The notes beneath the pieces were generated by a model that did no database searches, was not told the origin of the DNA, and was given only the letters and a program-made list of their open reading frames with translations. From Gynuella sp050296195 (GTDB taxonomy: Bacteria > Pseudomonadota > Gammaproteobacteria > Pseudomonadales > Natronospirillaceae), in NCBI RefSeq assembly GCF_050296195.1, contig NZ_JBNKRB010000067.1: a stretch of DNA of 64,000 nucleotides; one strand, 5' to 3'. Shown one piece after another: positions 54,789-64,000 of the stretch (the first letter of the stretch is position 1; the number at the start of each line of letters is the position of its first letter). A program made the translations under genes and the position numbers.

Positions 54789-56417
54789 ATGAGTTTGAAT
54801 AGTCTGAAAGTGGCGCTGGCGCAAGATGAGTTTCCGGTTGGAGATATTTCCGGGAATGCTGAAAAAATGATCACATTGGCCCGTCGTGCAATGGAACAGA
54901 ATGCGCGGGTGATCGTATTTCCTGAATTGACCATCACTGGATATCCTCCAGAGGATTTATTACTGCGTCCGAGTATGGCGACGCGGGTCGAAGCTGCCAT
55001 GAACATTCTGCTCGAAGCCGGGTTGCCAATCTATATGGTGGTCGGATTTCCCAAATCTGAAGACGGTCTGCTGTATAACAAGCTGGCTGTTATCTATGAA
55101 GGACAAATCCTCGTTGAATATGCCAAGCAACGACTGCCTAATTACCAGGTGTTTGATGAAAAACGTTATTTTTCTGAAGGTCAGGGCACCAGCGTTATTG
55201 AGATAGATGGGTTTCGGTGCGGATTGACGATTTGTGAGGATATCTGGTTCGATCAACCAGTCAGTGATGCAACCGAATCTGGCGCGGAGATACTGTTTAA
55301 CATCAATGGTTCACCCTACCACATTGACCGGGACGGACAGCGCCGGGACAGGGTCAGTCAGGTGGCCGAAAAATATCGACTCTGCGTCGTCTATGTCAAT
55401 CACAATTGTGGTCAGGATGAACTGGTGTTTGATGGCGGTTCAATGGTTGTGACTCCTGACGGAGTCCAGCATACCCTGCCGACCTATGAATCAAGACTGG
55501 ATATCGTGGAGCTGCGCCGAAATGACCAGGATATTGAGGTCATAGAGGGTTCTGTCATTCCACCCCGACCCAGATATGAAAGCGTTTATATGGCGTTGAT
55601 TCAGGGCCTGCGCGCCTACGTCAACCGTAACGGTTTCACTGGAGTGGTGATGGGTCTTTCCGGTGGCATTGATTCTGGGTTATCACTGGCAATAGCGGTT
55701 GATGCTTTGGGACCTGAACGCGTGCATGCGGTGATGCTACCGTTTGAATATACCTCCCAGATGAGCCAGGATGATGCCAAAACTGAGGCAGAAGCTCTGG
55801 GGGTTCGGTATTCAGTGTTGCCGATAGTCAGTATGTTCCATGCCGGGATGGAGACTCTTAAACCTTTATTTGATGGTTTGCCGGTGGATACTACCGAACA
55901 AAACCTACAGGCTCGTATTCGCGGACAACTGCTGATGGCGATATCCAACAAGACCGGATACATGGTACTCACAACCGGAAATAAGTCCGAAATGGCCGTC
56001 GGTTATGCCACTCTTTATGGCGACATGTGCGGGGGATTTAATGTCCTGAAGGATGTTCCCAAAACCCTGGTGTTCGAACTGGCTCGTTATCGAAATACCC
56101 TGAGTCCTGTAATTCCGCAGCGAGTCATTGATCGTCCACCATCTGCAGAACTCGCACCGGATCAGAAAGATGAAGACAGTCTGCCACCTTATGCCATATT
56201 GGATCAGCTGATAGAGCGCTATGTTGAGAACGATGAGTCGTTAGAGAGTATTGTTGCCGCTGGATTTGACAGGGCGGATGTTACCAAAGTGATTCGCCTG
56301 ATTGATATTAATGAGTATAAGCGCAGGCAGGCCCCAGAGGGCGTCAGGATAACATCCAGAGGATTTGGGCGGGACCGCCGTTACCCGATTACCAATGCCT
56401 GGAAACCGGGTATCTGA
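54789..56417 (+). CDS. nadE: glutamine-dependent NAD+ synthetase
   Basis: About 542 residues from the ATG at 54789 (MSLNSLKVALAQDEFPVGD); the frame is open to a GTG at 54747. N-terminal nitrilase-type glutaminase with Glu (FPELTITGYPPEDLLLRP), Lys (AKQRLPNYQVFDEKRYF) and Cys (GLTICEDIW). C-terminal ATP-pyrophosphatase synthetase with the loop GLSGGIDSGL. It amidates nicotinate adenine dinucleotide, the last step of NAD synthesis. It is convergent with bamD. Confidence 0.96.
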   Translation: MSLNSLKVALAQDEFPVGDISGNAEKMITLARRAMEQNARVIVFPELTITGYPPEDLLLRPSMATRVEAAMNILLEAGLPIYMVVGFPKSEDGLLYNKLAVIYEGQILVEYAKQRLPNYQVFDEKRYFSEGQGTSVIEIDGFRCGLTICEDIWFDQPVSDATESGAEILFNINGSPYHIDRDGQRRDRVSQVAEKYRLCVVYVNHNCGQDELVFDGGSMVVTPDGVQHTLPTYESRLDIVELRRNDQDIEVIEGSVIPPRPRYESVYMALIQGLRAYVNRNGFTGVVMGLSGGIDSGLSLAIAVDALGPERVHAVMLPFEYTSQMSQDDAKTEAEALGVRYSVLPIVSMFHAGMETLKPLFDGLPVDTTEQNLQARIRGQLLMAISNKTGYMVLTTGNKSEMAVGYATLYGDMCGGFNVLKDVPKTLVFELARYRNTLSPVIPQRVIDRPPSAELAPDQKDEDSLPPYAILDQLIERYVENDESLESIVAAGFDRADVTKVIRLIDINEYKRRQAPEGVRITSRGFGRDRRYPITNAWKPGI

Positions 56418-56440
56418 GTCAGGTAAAACACTACCTGACT
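56417..56440. terminator. hairpin between nadE and bamD
   Basis: Perfect nine-bp stem AGTCAGGTA/TACCTGACT with a six-base loop, starting at the last base of nadE and reaching into the bamD 3' end. There is no T tract. A shared terminator is plausible but unproven. Confidence 0.45.
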
Positions 56441-57195
56441 GGCTTGAAACGGCCTTTGTTCAGGCTGGGGTGGTCTGGAAAATTGGATTGCAGTATGGCA
56501 ATGGTCTTTTGTTGCAGATCCGGCTGGTCCATCTCGCCATAAGCGGTTGCCAGAATAGCCAACGCATCGGCGGACGCAGTGCTGCCTTCATATTGTTCCA
56601 GTACTGTAACTGCGCGATTGGCTGCGGCGACCCAGGCTCCACGGCGAAGGTAAAAATCAGCCACGACCAGCTCATGCCGGGCCAGACGGTTACGAATAAT
56701 ATTCATTTTATAACGGGCGTCAGGCGCATATTCGCTTTTAGGAAAGCGAAAGACAAAATCATCCAGATAGGTAAACGCCATATCCGCAGCCGATGGGTTC
56801 CGCGCTTCAGGATAATTACCGTTGACGATGGAAGTTCCTTTCAGAGATAGATCATAAGCGGCCAATCCGCGCAGATACCAGGCATATTCTACTTGCGGAT
56901 CATCTGGATTTAACCGCACGAAGCGGTCTGCCAATACGACTGCCTCGGCCAGGTCTCTGGATTTGTAGGTCGCATAAATCTGATCCAGTTGAACCTGCAC
57001 TGCGTAGCGGCTAAATGGATACAGATCCTCCATTTGCTTCAACTTACTCATTGCCGTGGTGTAGTTTTTCCTCTCCATGCTCTTTGCGGCGGCCTGGTAA
57101 AGGGACTCCTCATCCACGACCCTGGTAGCACAGGAGCTGACAATCAAGGTAGTAATAAGAATGGCTGGGATTTTTGAGAAAGCTAATAACTTCAT
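56431..57195 (-). CDS. bamD: outer membrane assembly lipoprotein BamD
   Basis: About 254 residues from the ATG at 57195 (MKLLAFSKIPA); an ATG at 57210 is also possible. Lipobox LIVSSC, then five TPR-like helical pairs (LYQAAAKSMERKNYTTAMSKLKQMEDLYPFSRYAVQVQLDQ; DPQVEYAWYLRGLAAYD; FPKSEYAPDARYKM). Essential BAM complex subunit that binds BamA and the substrate barrel. It is divergent from rluD, the standard order. Confidence 0.96.
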   Translation of the reverse strand: MKLLAFSKIPAILITTLIVSSCATRVVDEESLYQAAAKSMERKNYTTAMSKLKQMEDLYPFSRYAVQVQLDQIYATYKSRDLAEAVVLADRFVRLNPDDPQVEYAWYLRGLAAYDLSLKGTSIVNGNYPEARNPSAADMAFTYLDDFVFRFPKSEYAPDARYKMNIIRNRLARHELVVADFYLRRGAWVAAANRAVTVLEQYEGSTASADALAILATAYGEMDQPDLQQKTIAILQSNFPDHPSLNKGRFKPVR

Positions 57196-57255
57196 TCGAA
57201 GATTCAACATCGGTTGTCTACAATGGGCGCACATTTAACCACAGCAGATTTTCAG

Positions 57256-58224
57256 ATGGCAGATCATATTTCTTTAAAAGTGACCGTTCCCAATGAATTA
57301 GGCCAGAAACGGCTGGATCAGGTCGCGGCTGAGTTGTTCCAGGAATATTCCCGCAGCCGGCTTCAGTCCTGGATTAAAGACGGACAGCTGAAGGTGGACG
57401 GGGAGGCGCGTAAAATCAAAGAAAAGCTGATTGGTGGAGAAATACTGACCCTGGAGGCTGAGCTGACCCCTGAAGGGGAATGGCTGGCTCAGGATATTCC
57501 ACTGGAAGTTGTGTATGAAGACGACCAGATTATCGTCATTAACAAACCTGCTGGTCTGGTGGTACATCCTGCAGCTGGAAATCCAGATGGAACGGTATTG
57601 AATGCGATGCTGTTTCGATATCCTGAAGTGATTAATCTACCCAGGGCCGGTATTGTGCACCGGCTTGATAAGGATACTTCTGGCCTGATGGTGATTGCCC
57701 GTACGTTGGAGTCGCAGAACAGTCTTGTACAGCAACTGCAGAGCCGTGAAATGGGGCGTGAATATGAGGCCGTTTGCATGGGTGTATTAACCGGCGGGGC
57801 GACCATTGATGAGCCCATTTCCAGACATAACACTAACCGCTTGAAAATGGCAGTCCATCCAACCGGTAAAGAAGCTGTGACTCATTATCGGGTGTTGGAA
57901 CGTTTTCAGAATCATACTCATATTAGAGTTAAGCTGGAAACCGGCAGAACGCATCAGATTCGCGTGCACATGGCCTTTATTCAGCATCCTTTGGTTGGAG
58001 ACCCTTTATACGCAGGACGGATGCGTTTACCGAAACAATGCGGCCCAGACCTGACGGAAGCACTTAAACACTTCCAGCGTCAGGCGCTGCATGCCAAGGC
58101 GCTGCAGTTAAAACATCCGCAAAGTGGTGAGCTCATGCGGTGGGAGGTTGAGTTACCCGAGGATTTACATAACCTGCTGGAGACCCTGCGAGAGGATCAT
58201 CAGCAGGCAGGTGGTAACTGGTGA
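57256..58224 (+). CDS. rluD: 23S rRNA pseudouridine synthase RluD
   Basis: About 322 residues from the ATG at 57256 (MADHISLKVTVPNELGQKRLDQ), which fits the family; the frame opens at 57214 with other ATGs. N-terminal S4 RNA-binding domain (SRSRLQSWIKDGQLKVDGE), catalytic domain with the Asp motif HRLDKDTSGLMVIA and ETGRTHQIRVHM. It makes pseudouridines in helix 69 of 23S rRNA. It overlaps pgeF by four bases. Confidence 0.95.
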   Translation: MADHISLKVTVPNELGQKRLDQVAAELFQEYSRSRLQSWIKDGQLKVDGEARKIKEKLIGGEILTLEAELTPEGEWLAQDIPLEVVYEDDQIIVINKPAGLVVHPAAGNPDGTVLNAMLFRYPEVINLPRAGIVHRLDKDTSGLMVIARTLESQNSLVQQLQSREMGREYEAVCMGVLTGGATIDEPISRHNTNRLKMAVHPTGKEAVTHYRVLERFQNHTHIRVKLETGRTHQIRVHMAFIQHPLVGDPLYAGRMRLPKQCGPDLTEALKHFQRQALHAKALQLKHPQSGELMRWEVELPEDLHNLLETLREDHQQAGGNW

Positions 58225-58949
58225 ACAGTCTCGAATGGCTGGACTGGCCTGCGCCGGCATCGGTGAAAGCCTGCTATACCACTCGAACGGGTGGGTTCAG
58301 TCATGCACCGTTCGATAGTTTCAATCTGGCCCGCCATGTGGGCGATAGTGAGGCGGCGGTGACCGCCAACCGGCAGCGGTTGCTGGAGTTAACGGGGGTG
58401 CCAGTATGTTGGCTGAATCAGGTACATGGCACTGGGGTGGTACCGGCTTCTCCGGAAAATATCGGTGCTGACGCAGATGCAGCATATGTTTGTATGCCGG
58501 AAATGGCGGCCGGGGTCATGACAGCAGATTGTTTGCCGGTGTTTTTATGTCATCGCAATGGTAATCAGGCGGCAGTTGTTCATGCCGGATGGCGTGGATT
58601 ATTAGCTGGAGTCATCGAGTCAACTGTTAACAAATGTGGTGGAGCCGGGAGTGACTGGATAGCTTATCTCGGTCCTGCAATTGGTCCAGCTGCTTTCGAA
58701 GTTGGAGCAGAAGTCAGGCAGGCTTATATCTCTGCCAACACCGTTCACGAAAAAGCGTTTCAGCCATTGCCAACTCCGGGTAAGTATCTGGCAGATATCT
58801 ATCAATTGGCCCGGCAAAATCTGCAGCAGCTGGGTATTGGGCTTATTTATGGTGGTCAGTCTTGTACTGTGACCGAATCAGAGCGGTTTTTTTCTTATCG
58901 TCGTGATCACACCACTGGCAGAATGGCCAGTTTGATCTGGATTGAATAA
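58221..58949 (+). CDS. pgeF: peptidoglycan editing factor / copper oxidase-like YfiH protein
   Basis: 242 residues from GTG at 58221, overlapping the rluD stop as GTGA. Multicopper-oxidase-like fold with conserved metal and active-site stretches (GVMTADCLPVFLCH; VVHAGWRGLLAGVI; LGPAIGPAAFEVG; SCTVTESERFFSYRRDHTTGRMASLIW). In Escherichia coli YfiH removes mis-incorporated serine-containing muropeptide precursors. It is followed by clpB, as in most relatives. Confidence 0.94.
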   Translation: MNSLEWLDWPAPASVKACYTTRTGGFSHAPFDSFNLARHVGDSEAAVTANRQRLLELTGVPVCWLNQVHGTGVVPASPENIGADADAAYVCMPEMAAGVMTADCLPVFLCHRNGNQAAVVHAGWRGLLAGVIESTVNKCGGAGSDWIAYLGPAIGPAAFEVGAEVRQAYISANTVHEKAFQPLPTPGKYLADIYQLARQNLQQLGIGLIYGGQSCTVTESERFFSYRRDHTTGRMASLIWIE

Positions 58950-58974
58950 ATCCTGTTTAGCTGTTGTCAGTCAA

Positions 58975-59000
58975 TTGAAAAGTTTTTGCTGACCCCCACC
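58975..59000 (+). promoter_or_regulatory. sigma32-like heat-shock promoter of clpB
   Basis: TTGAAA (58975-58980), 13 bases, then CCCCACC within 58994-59000, about 40 bases before the clpB ATG. It is a good fit to the sigma32 pattern and similar to the grpE promoter at 29651. Confidence 0.7.
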
Positions 59001-59039
59001 TATGCAGACAAGTATAAACATTGAATTTGTGGGGACATT

Positions 59040-61619
59040 ATGAGAATAGATCGATTAACCAGTAAGTTGCAGCTGGCATTGTCCGATGCTCAGTCTGTAG
59101 CGGTTGGTAAAGATCATAACTTTATCGAACCGGTGCACTTATTGAGCGCCATGTTGGAACAGCAAAGTTCCAGTATCCGACCTCTGCTGCAAAAAGCGGG
59201 TGCCAATATTCTGGCATTGCGGGAACAGGTTATGGAAAAACTGGATCGCATGCCAACTGTTCAGAATCATGACGGTGACGTACATATGTCCAATGACCTT
59301 GGGCGGATTTTGAATGTTGCCGACAAACAGTCGCAAAAAAGAAATGATCAGTTCATTTCCAGTGAAATTGTTTTACTGGCCATGGTTCAGGACAAAAGTG
59401 ATATCTCCAGCATGCTGCGGGAGTCCGGCGTAACCGTGGATGCATTGAGTCATTCCATCGATCAGGTCCGGGGCGGCCAGGGCGTTGATTCGCAACAGGC
59501 TGAAGAAACCCGTCAGGCTCTGGATCGCTATTGTATTGATCTGACTGAAAGGGCTGAGCAGGGAAAACTTGATCCGGTCATTGGTCGGGATGATGAAATC
59601 AGGCGGACTATTCAGGTTCTGCAGCGTCGGCGTAAAAATAACCCTGTGCTGATTGGAGAACCTGGAGTCGGCAAAACTGCGATTGTTGAAGGGCTGGCGC
59701 AAAGAATTGTCAATGGTGAAGTGCCGGAAGGTTTGAAGAACAAAAAGGTGCTGTCTCTTGATATAGGTGCGCTATTGGCTGGTGCTAAATTTCGCGGTGA
59801 GTTTGAAGAGCGATTGAAAGCAGTCCTGAATGAGTTGTCCAAGCAGGAAGGGCAAATCATATTGTTTATCGATGAATTACATACCATGGTGGGTGCCGGA
59901 AAGTCAGAAGGTGCTATGGATGCCGGTAATATGTTGAAACCGGCATTGGCGCGAGGAGAGCTGCATTGTGTGGGTGCCACAACGCTGGATGAGTATCGTC
60001 TGTTTATCGAAAAAGATGGTGCGTTGGAACGACGCTTTCAGAAAGTTTTTGTAGGTGAGCCGAATGAGGAAGATTCGATTGCCATACTTCGCGGATTGAA
60101 AGAACGTTATGAAATTCACCACGGTGTCAGCATCAACGATTCGGCTTTGATTGCGTCAGTGAAACTATCTCAGCGTTATATTACAGATCGACAATTACCG
60201 GACAAGGCGATTGATCTGATTGACGAGGCAGCTTCCAGAATTCGTATGGAAATCGATTCCAAACCGGAGGCCATGGATCGCCTCGAACGCCGCTTGATTC
60301 AATTGAAAATAGAAGCCGAGGCGCTCAAAAAAGAAGACGATGCGGCTTCTAAACTTCGTTTGGAAAACCTGCGTGAAACCATCAACGGGGTTGAACGTGA
60401 GTATGCTGATCTCGAAGAGATATGGAATACAGAAAAAGCGTCTCTGCAGGGATCACAGCAGATCAAAGAGAAGCTCGAAGATGCGCGCCTGCAAATGGAA
60501 AATGCACGCCGGGCCGGTGATCTGGCGCGAATGAGTGAGCTTCAGTATGGTTTGATTCCAGAACTGGAAAAACAGTTGGATATGGCAACTCAGGCGGACA
60601 TGATGGATATGCAGTTGCTGCATAATCGGGTAACGGAGGAGTCCATTGCCAAGATTGTCAGCCGTTGGACCGGTATCCCAGTTGATAAGATGCTCGAAGG
60701 TGAACGTGATAAGTTGTTGCGTATGGAAACCGACCTGCATGACAAGGTCATCGGTCAGGACGAAGCGGTAGTTGCTGTGGCGAATGCTATTCGCAGATCC
60801 CGCTCAGGGCTGAGTGATCCCAACCGTCCTAATGGCTCGTTCTTGTTTTTGGGGCCAACGGGAGTGGGTAAAACAGAATTGTGCAAAGCATTGGCTGAAT
60901 TTCTGTTTGATACTCAGGAAGCTATGGTGCGCATAGATATGTCAGAGTTTATGGAGAAGCATTCTGTTGCCCGTCTGGTTGGTGCTCCTCCGGGATACGT
61001 TGGGTATGAAGAAGGCGGGTATCTAACTGAAGCTGTCCGCAGGAGACCCTATTCTGTTCTATTACTCGATGAGGTCGAGAAAGCCCATTCGGACGTATTT
61101 AATATTCTGTTACAGGTGCTGGATGATGGTCGTTTGACCGATGGTCAGGGCAGAACCGTGGATTTCCGTAATACCGTTATAGTCATGACCTCCAACCTCG
61201 GATCTGAAATTATTCAGAATATGGCTGGTGAAGAAAACTACGAGGATATGAAGCGTGCGGTTATGGATGTGGTAGGTAGTCACTTCCGACCTGAGTTTAT
61301 TAACCGTGTAGATGATTTGGTTGTGTTTCATCCACTGTTGCGTGAACAGCTCAGGGGCATTGCTAATATTCAGATCGCACAATTGCGTAAGCGCCTGGAT
61401 GATCAGCAAATTGGTCTGGAGTTGATGCCTGAAGCAATGAGCTATCTCTGTGAAGCGGGTTATGACCCTGTATATGGTGCCAGACCGCTGAAACGGGTGA
61501 TACAGAAAGTCCTGGAGAATGAGCTGGCGATGGCGCTGTTGAGTGGTGAGTTTAAATCTGGAGATCGCATCCGGGTGGATTATCACGATGGCAAAATCGC
61601 TTTTAGTCATGCGGTCTGA
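59040..61619 (+). CDS. clpB: ATP-dependent disaggregase ClpB
   Basis: 859 residues. N domain (two Clp repeats, 1-145), first AAA+ module (GEPGVGKTAIVEGLA; FIDELHTMVGAG), middle coiled-coil domain (about 405-525), second AAA+ module (GPTGVGKTELCKALAE; LLLDEVEKAH) and a C-terminal ring-contact domain (DPVYGARPLKRVIQ). It pulls apart heat-aggregated proteins with DnaK, DnaJ and GrpE, which are encoded 27 kb away in the same window. Confidence 0.98.
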   Translation: MRIDRLTSKLQLALSDAQSVAVGKDHNFIEPVHLLSAMLEQQSSSIRPLLQKAGANILALREQVMEKLDRMPTVQNHDGDVHMSNDLGRILNVADKQSQKRNDQFISSEIVLLAMVQDKSDISSMLRESGVTVDALSHSIDQVRGGQGVDSQQAEETRQALDRYCIDLTERAEQGKLDPVIGRDDEIRRTIQVLQRRRKNNPVLIGEPGVGKTAIVEGLAQRIVNGEVPEGLKNKKVLSLDIGALLAGAKFRGEFEERLKAVLNELSKQEGQIILFIDELHTMVGAGKSEGAMDAGNMLKPALARGELHCVGATTLDEYRLFIEKDGALERRFQKVFVGEPNEEDSIAILRGLKERYEIHHGVSINDSALIASVKLSQRYITDRQLPDKAIDLIDEAASRIRMEIDSKPEAMDRLERRLIQLKIEAEALKKEDDAASKLRLENLRETINGVEREYADLEEIWNTEKASLQGSQQIKEKLEDARLQMENARRAGDLARMSELQYGLIPELEKQLDMATQADMMDMQLLHNRVTEESIAKIVSRWTGIPVDKMLEGERDKLLRMETDLHDKVIGQDEAVVAVANAIRRSRSGLSDPNRPNGSFLFLGPTGVGKTELCKALAEFLFDTQEAMVRIDMSEFMEKHSVARLVGAPPGYVGYEEGGYLTEAVRRRPYSVLLLDEVEKAHSDVFNILLQVLDDGRLTDGQGRTVDFRNTVIVMTSNLGSEIIQNMAGEENYEDMKRAVMDVVGSHFRPEFINRVDDLVVFHPLLREQLRGIANIQIAQLRKRLDDQQIGLELMPEAMSYLCEAGYDPVYGARPLKRVIQKVLENELAMALLSGEFKSGDRIRVDYHDGKIAFSHAV

Positions 61620-62044
61620 TAACCAGCTGGAACTTGCACTGGAATCACCATTTCTGGCCTTCAACCGGCAGTTCTGAAGTTTGGCGAATCTCAGCTTCTA
61701 ATGGTCGACAACACTACGGGTTATAAGTTTGCGTGGTGTTGCCGACTTTAATCTCCCCTGATCATCATTCCAAAAAATGAGAGCCTGTTATCATTGATGG
61801 ATAAGGGCGCATTTGTCAGTTGCTGCTTTGTTATGTCATCGTTTACAGTAGGTTTAATGATTCGCTTGGCCACTTAAACTGTGATCATAAGGGTTGAGTA
61901 CTCTTTAGTGACTTGTCGGTCTAATGACGAATCTTCCGCAGATCTATCTGTTTATTCGTGTTGTCGGTTTTGCCATTTCCCTGATGGTTGTAGCTTGTGT
62001 TTATTATGTACTCAGGGAGATAAATATTCTTTGTAGTTGGTTAC
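61620..62044. other. non-coding gap between clpB and small lipoprotein gene
   Basis: 425 bases. It holds one stem-loop (61704-61746) and a doubtful 65-codon frame at 61924. Nothing else recognisable. Confidence 0.5.
61704..61746 (+). terminator. probable clpB terminator hairpin
   Basis: A 15-position stem (61704-61718 with 61732-61746, one mismatch and one G-U pair), 13-base loop, followed by TTTAATCT, about 85 bases after the clpB stop. Confidence 0.5.
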
Positions 62045-62425
62045 ATGAAAGTTGTTTTTCCCTTTACCACCACCTTCTTTTTCTCTTTGATATTATCTGG
62101 TTGTCAGCTGGAGGCATCTGATCATTCGAAGTTGTTTGCTGATCCGGCCAGATTGGTCAGGATATCCTGGGACACCCCGGAACGTCGCGAAAATGGCGAG
62201 TCGCTCTATGCTTATGAAATTGAGGGTTATGAAATCAAATACCGAAAAATGACCGACCAGCATTATCAATACCGAACACTCTGGGCTTCTGATTATGATG
62301 GGCTGATTGAAGAAACTGCGGTAAGTGTTGCTGGTGGTGGTTCCTATGAATTTGCAGTAGCCGTGTTTGATGGCGATGGGCTTTACAGTCAATATAGCGA
62401 TGCGGTGATTGTTACTCTGGATTAA
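62045..62425 (+). CDS. small lipoprotein with fibronectin type III-like domain
   Basis: 126 residues. Lipoprotein signal MKVVFPFTTTFFFSLILSGC with the cysteine near residue 20, then a beta-sandwich sequence resembling one FN3 domain (VRISWDTPERRENGESL; YEIEGYEIKYRKM; YEFAVAVFDGDGLYSQYSDAVIV). FN3 modules usually bind carbohydrate or protein at the surface. It stands alone between clpB and the malic enzyme gene. Function unknown; the fold call is by motif only. Confidence 0.7.
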   Translation: MKVVFPFTTTFFFSLILSGCQLEASDHSKLFADPARLVRISWDTPERRENGESLYAYEIEGYEIKYRKMTDQHYQYRTLWASDYDGLIEETAVSVAGGGSYEFAVAVFDGDGLYSQYSDAVIVTLD

Positions 62426-62528
62426 GGGTTTAAAATTAATTGTCTGAAGGAAAATCTCTGTCTGAGTTACCAGCCAGATACTTGTTAAAGACTGGAAACA
62501 TCCCTGTTAGCATCCTTTCAACAAACGC

Positions 62529-64000
62529 TTAAAAAGAAGTCCTGCGATATTGACGATACTCTGGTGACCAGAAATTGCGTTCAATCGCGGCATCAATTGC
62601 GCTTTCCGGTAGCTCAAGAGCAACGCCATCATGAATTGCCTGTAGTGCAACAGCTTTGGCGATTTGTTTGCTGACCTCTCGAATGTCTGCCAGTTTCGGT
62701 AGTAAATCTTCACTGTTGCCCTGTACTTTGGGCGAGACTTGAGCCAATGCTGTACTGGAAGCCATGAGCATATTGTTGGTAACCCGGTTGGCGGCAACAG
62801 CCAGAACCCCCAAGCCAATGCCTGGAAAAATATATGAATTGTTGCATTGTGGAATGACATATTCCTGATTATTGAAAACCACAGGTGCAAATGGGCTGCC
62901 AGTTGCAATAATAGCGCGCCCTTGAGTCCATTTGACGATGTCTGCGGGAACTGCTTCCACTCGTGAGGTAGGATTGGATAGTGGCAGAATAACCGGTTGA
63001 TCACATTGGCTTGCCAGTGTTTCCAGCATCTCTTGTGTGAACAGTCCGGGCTGCCCGGATACCCCGATCAATACCGTTGGGTTTGCATGTTTAATGACTT
63101 CGAGCATACCCAGTTTGTCATGACTGACTTGCCATTGGTCGATTTTCGAGTGAGCCTGAGCCAGAGGCCGTTGAAAGTTGATCAGATCCGGCATGTCATC
63201 GGTGAGTAAACCATAACGGTCAATCATAAAAATACGGGCACGTGCCTCTGCATCGGTGAGACCTTCAGATACCATCTGAGCGACAATTTGTTCTGCAATA
63301 CCACATCCCGCAGAGCCTGCTCCCATAAATGCAATGCGTTGATCTTTGAGTTGTTCTCCTTTGGCATAACTGGCCGCCAGTAATGTACCGACTGTCACCG
63401 CTGCAGTACCCTGAATATCGTCGTTAAAGCAACACAGGTCATCGCGGTATTTTTCCAGCAATGGCATGGCATTCGCCTGGGCGAAGTCTTCAAACTGTAA
63501 CAGGACATTTGGCCAGCGACGTTTGACGGCCTGAATAAATGCATCGACAAATTCAAAGTATTCATCGCCACTGATGCGTGGGTGCCGCCATCCCATGTAC
63601 ATTGGATCTTCCATGACCATGGGGTTGTTACAGCCAACGTCCAGGACAACTGGCAAAGTGTAGGCCGGGCTTATGCCGCCACAGGCAGAATACAAGGCCA
63701 GCTTCCCGATAGGGATACCCATTCCGCCGATACCTTGATCTCCAAGCCCCAGAATACGTTCGCCGTCCGTGACCACAATTACCTTAACGTTATGTTTAGT
63801 GGCATTTTGCAGCATGTCATCTATTCGATCACGATCAGGATAAGAGATGAACAGACCACGTTTACGACGGTAGATTTTCGAAAACCACTGGCAGGCTTGA
63901 CCAACGGTTGGGGTATAAATCAGCGGCATGATCTCTTCCATATGATCTGTTACCAGACGGAAATATAGCGTCTCATTGGTATCCTGGATGTTGCGCAAAT
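62529..64000 (-). CDS. maeA: NAD-type malic enzyme (5' end outside window)
   Basis: About 490 codons visible; roughly 75 N-terminal residues of the usual 565 lie beyond the right edge. Signature residues are present: MPLIYTPTVGQACQ, VTDGERILGLGDQGIGGMGIPIGKL, FEDFAQANAMPLL, FNDDIQGTAAVTVG, and the nucleotide fold FMGAGSAGCGIAE. It converts malate to pyruvate and CO2 with reduction of NAD (or NADP), feeding gluconeogenesis and redox balance. It is closer to Escherichia coli MaeA than to MaeB, since the C-terminal phosphotransacetylase domain is absent. Confidence 0.95.
   Translation of the reverse strand, partial: LRNIQDTNETLYFRLVTDHMEEIMPLIYTPTVGQACQWFSKIYRRKRGLFISYPDRDRIDDMLQNATKHNVKVIVVTDGERILGLGDQGIGGMGIPIGKLALYSACGGISPAYTLPVVLDVGCNNPMVMEDPMYMGWRHPRISGDEYFEFVDAFIQAVKRRWPNVLLQFEDFAQANAMPLLEKYRDDLCCFNDDIQGTAAVTVGTLLAASYAKGEQLKDQRIAFMGAGSAGCGIAEQIVAQMVSEGLTDAEARARIFMIDRYGLLTDDMPDLINFQRPLAQAHSKIDQWQVSHDKLGMLEVIKHANPTVLIGVSGQPGLFTQEMLETLASQCDQPVILPLSNPTSRVEAVPADIVKWTQGRAIIATGSPFAPVVFNNQEYVIPQCNNSYIFPGIGLGVLAVAANRVTNNMLMASSTALAQVSPKVQGNSEDLLPKLADIREVSKQIAKAVALQAIHDGVALELPESAIDAAIERNFWSPEYRQYRRTSF

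Noticed and set aside
61924..62121. 65-codon hydrophobic frame before the lipoprotein gene
   Set aside because: It overlaps the lipoprotein start in another frame, has no clear ribosome site and resembles AT-rich leader translation.
1..64000. CRISPR arrays, tRNA or rRNA genes, insertion sequences
   Set aside because: I looked on both strands and saw no regularly spaced repeats, cloverleaf genes other than the tmRNA ends, or transposase genes.

Overview
The window is chromosomal DNA of a gammaproteobacterium. Pseudomonas-type gene orders (smpB-ratA-ratB-bamE-fur, recN-grpE-dnaK-dnaJ, ribF-ileS-fkpB-ispH, a fimT-pilV-pilW-pilX-pilY1-pilE minor pilin operon with pilS-pilR, bamD-rluD-pgeF-clpB), a very acidic porin and a large trans-AT polyketide synthase suggest a marine or salt-tolerant Oceanospirillales-like organism (Hahella/Gynuella type). 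The genus is an inference and is not shown by the sequence.

Region 1 (1-17917) is the 3' end of a trans-acyltransferase PKS-NRPS cluster, visibly richer in G+C than the rest. The first gene enters from the left edge and reads: tail of a C-methyltransferase, ACP, KS1-cMT-ACP, KS2-MT-ACP-ACP, KS3-KR-ACP, KS4. No acyltransferase is encoded in any module. KS2 lacks the HGTGT histidine and should be non-elongating. The second gene overlaps by ATGA and has the odd order ACP-C-ACP-A-C, with no carrier after the A domain and no thioesterase. It is therefore the likely end of the assembly line, and its last C domain is the candidate for product release.

Region 2 (17918-22137) is a junction. It holds a 5'-truncated remnant gene, a long perfect hairpin, a VIT/VWA surface protein with a GlyGly-CTERM-like tail, a divergent TetR regulator with two matching palindromic operators between them, and the tmRNA gene ssrA, whose 3' end faces the accessory DNA.

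Region 3 (22138-43700) is conserved housekeeping DNA: smpB, a sodium symporter-family transporter, ratA-ratB, bamE/fur (divergent), a TlpA-like thioredoxin, a MATE exporter, recN with a clear LexA box, grpE-dnaK-dnaJ behind a sigma32-like promoter, a porin, a LysR regulator, rpsT, murJ, and ribF-ileS-fkpB-ispH. The lspA gene usually found between ileS and fkpB is absent.

Region 4 (43701-54647) is type IV pilus biogenesis: a seven-gene minor pilin/PilY1/PilE operon, a second FimT-like pseudopilin on the opposite strand, and pilR and pilS. Region 5 (54648-64000) holds nadE, bamD, rluD, pgeF, clpB with a sigma32-like promoter, a small fibronectin-III-like lipoprotein, and the C-terminal most of an NAD-type malic enzyme that runs off the right edge.
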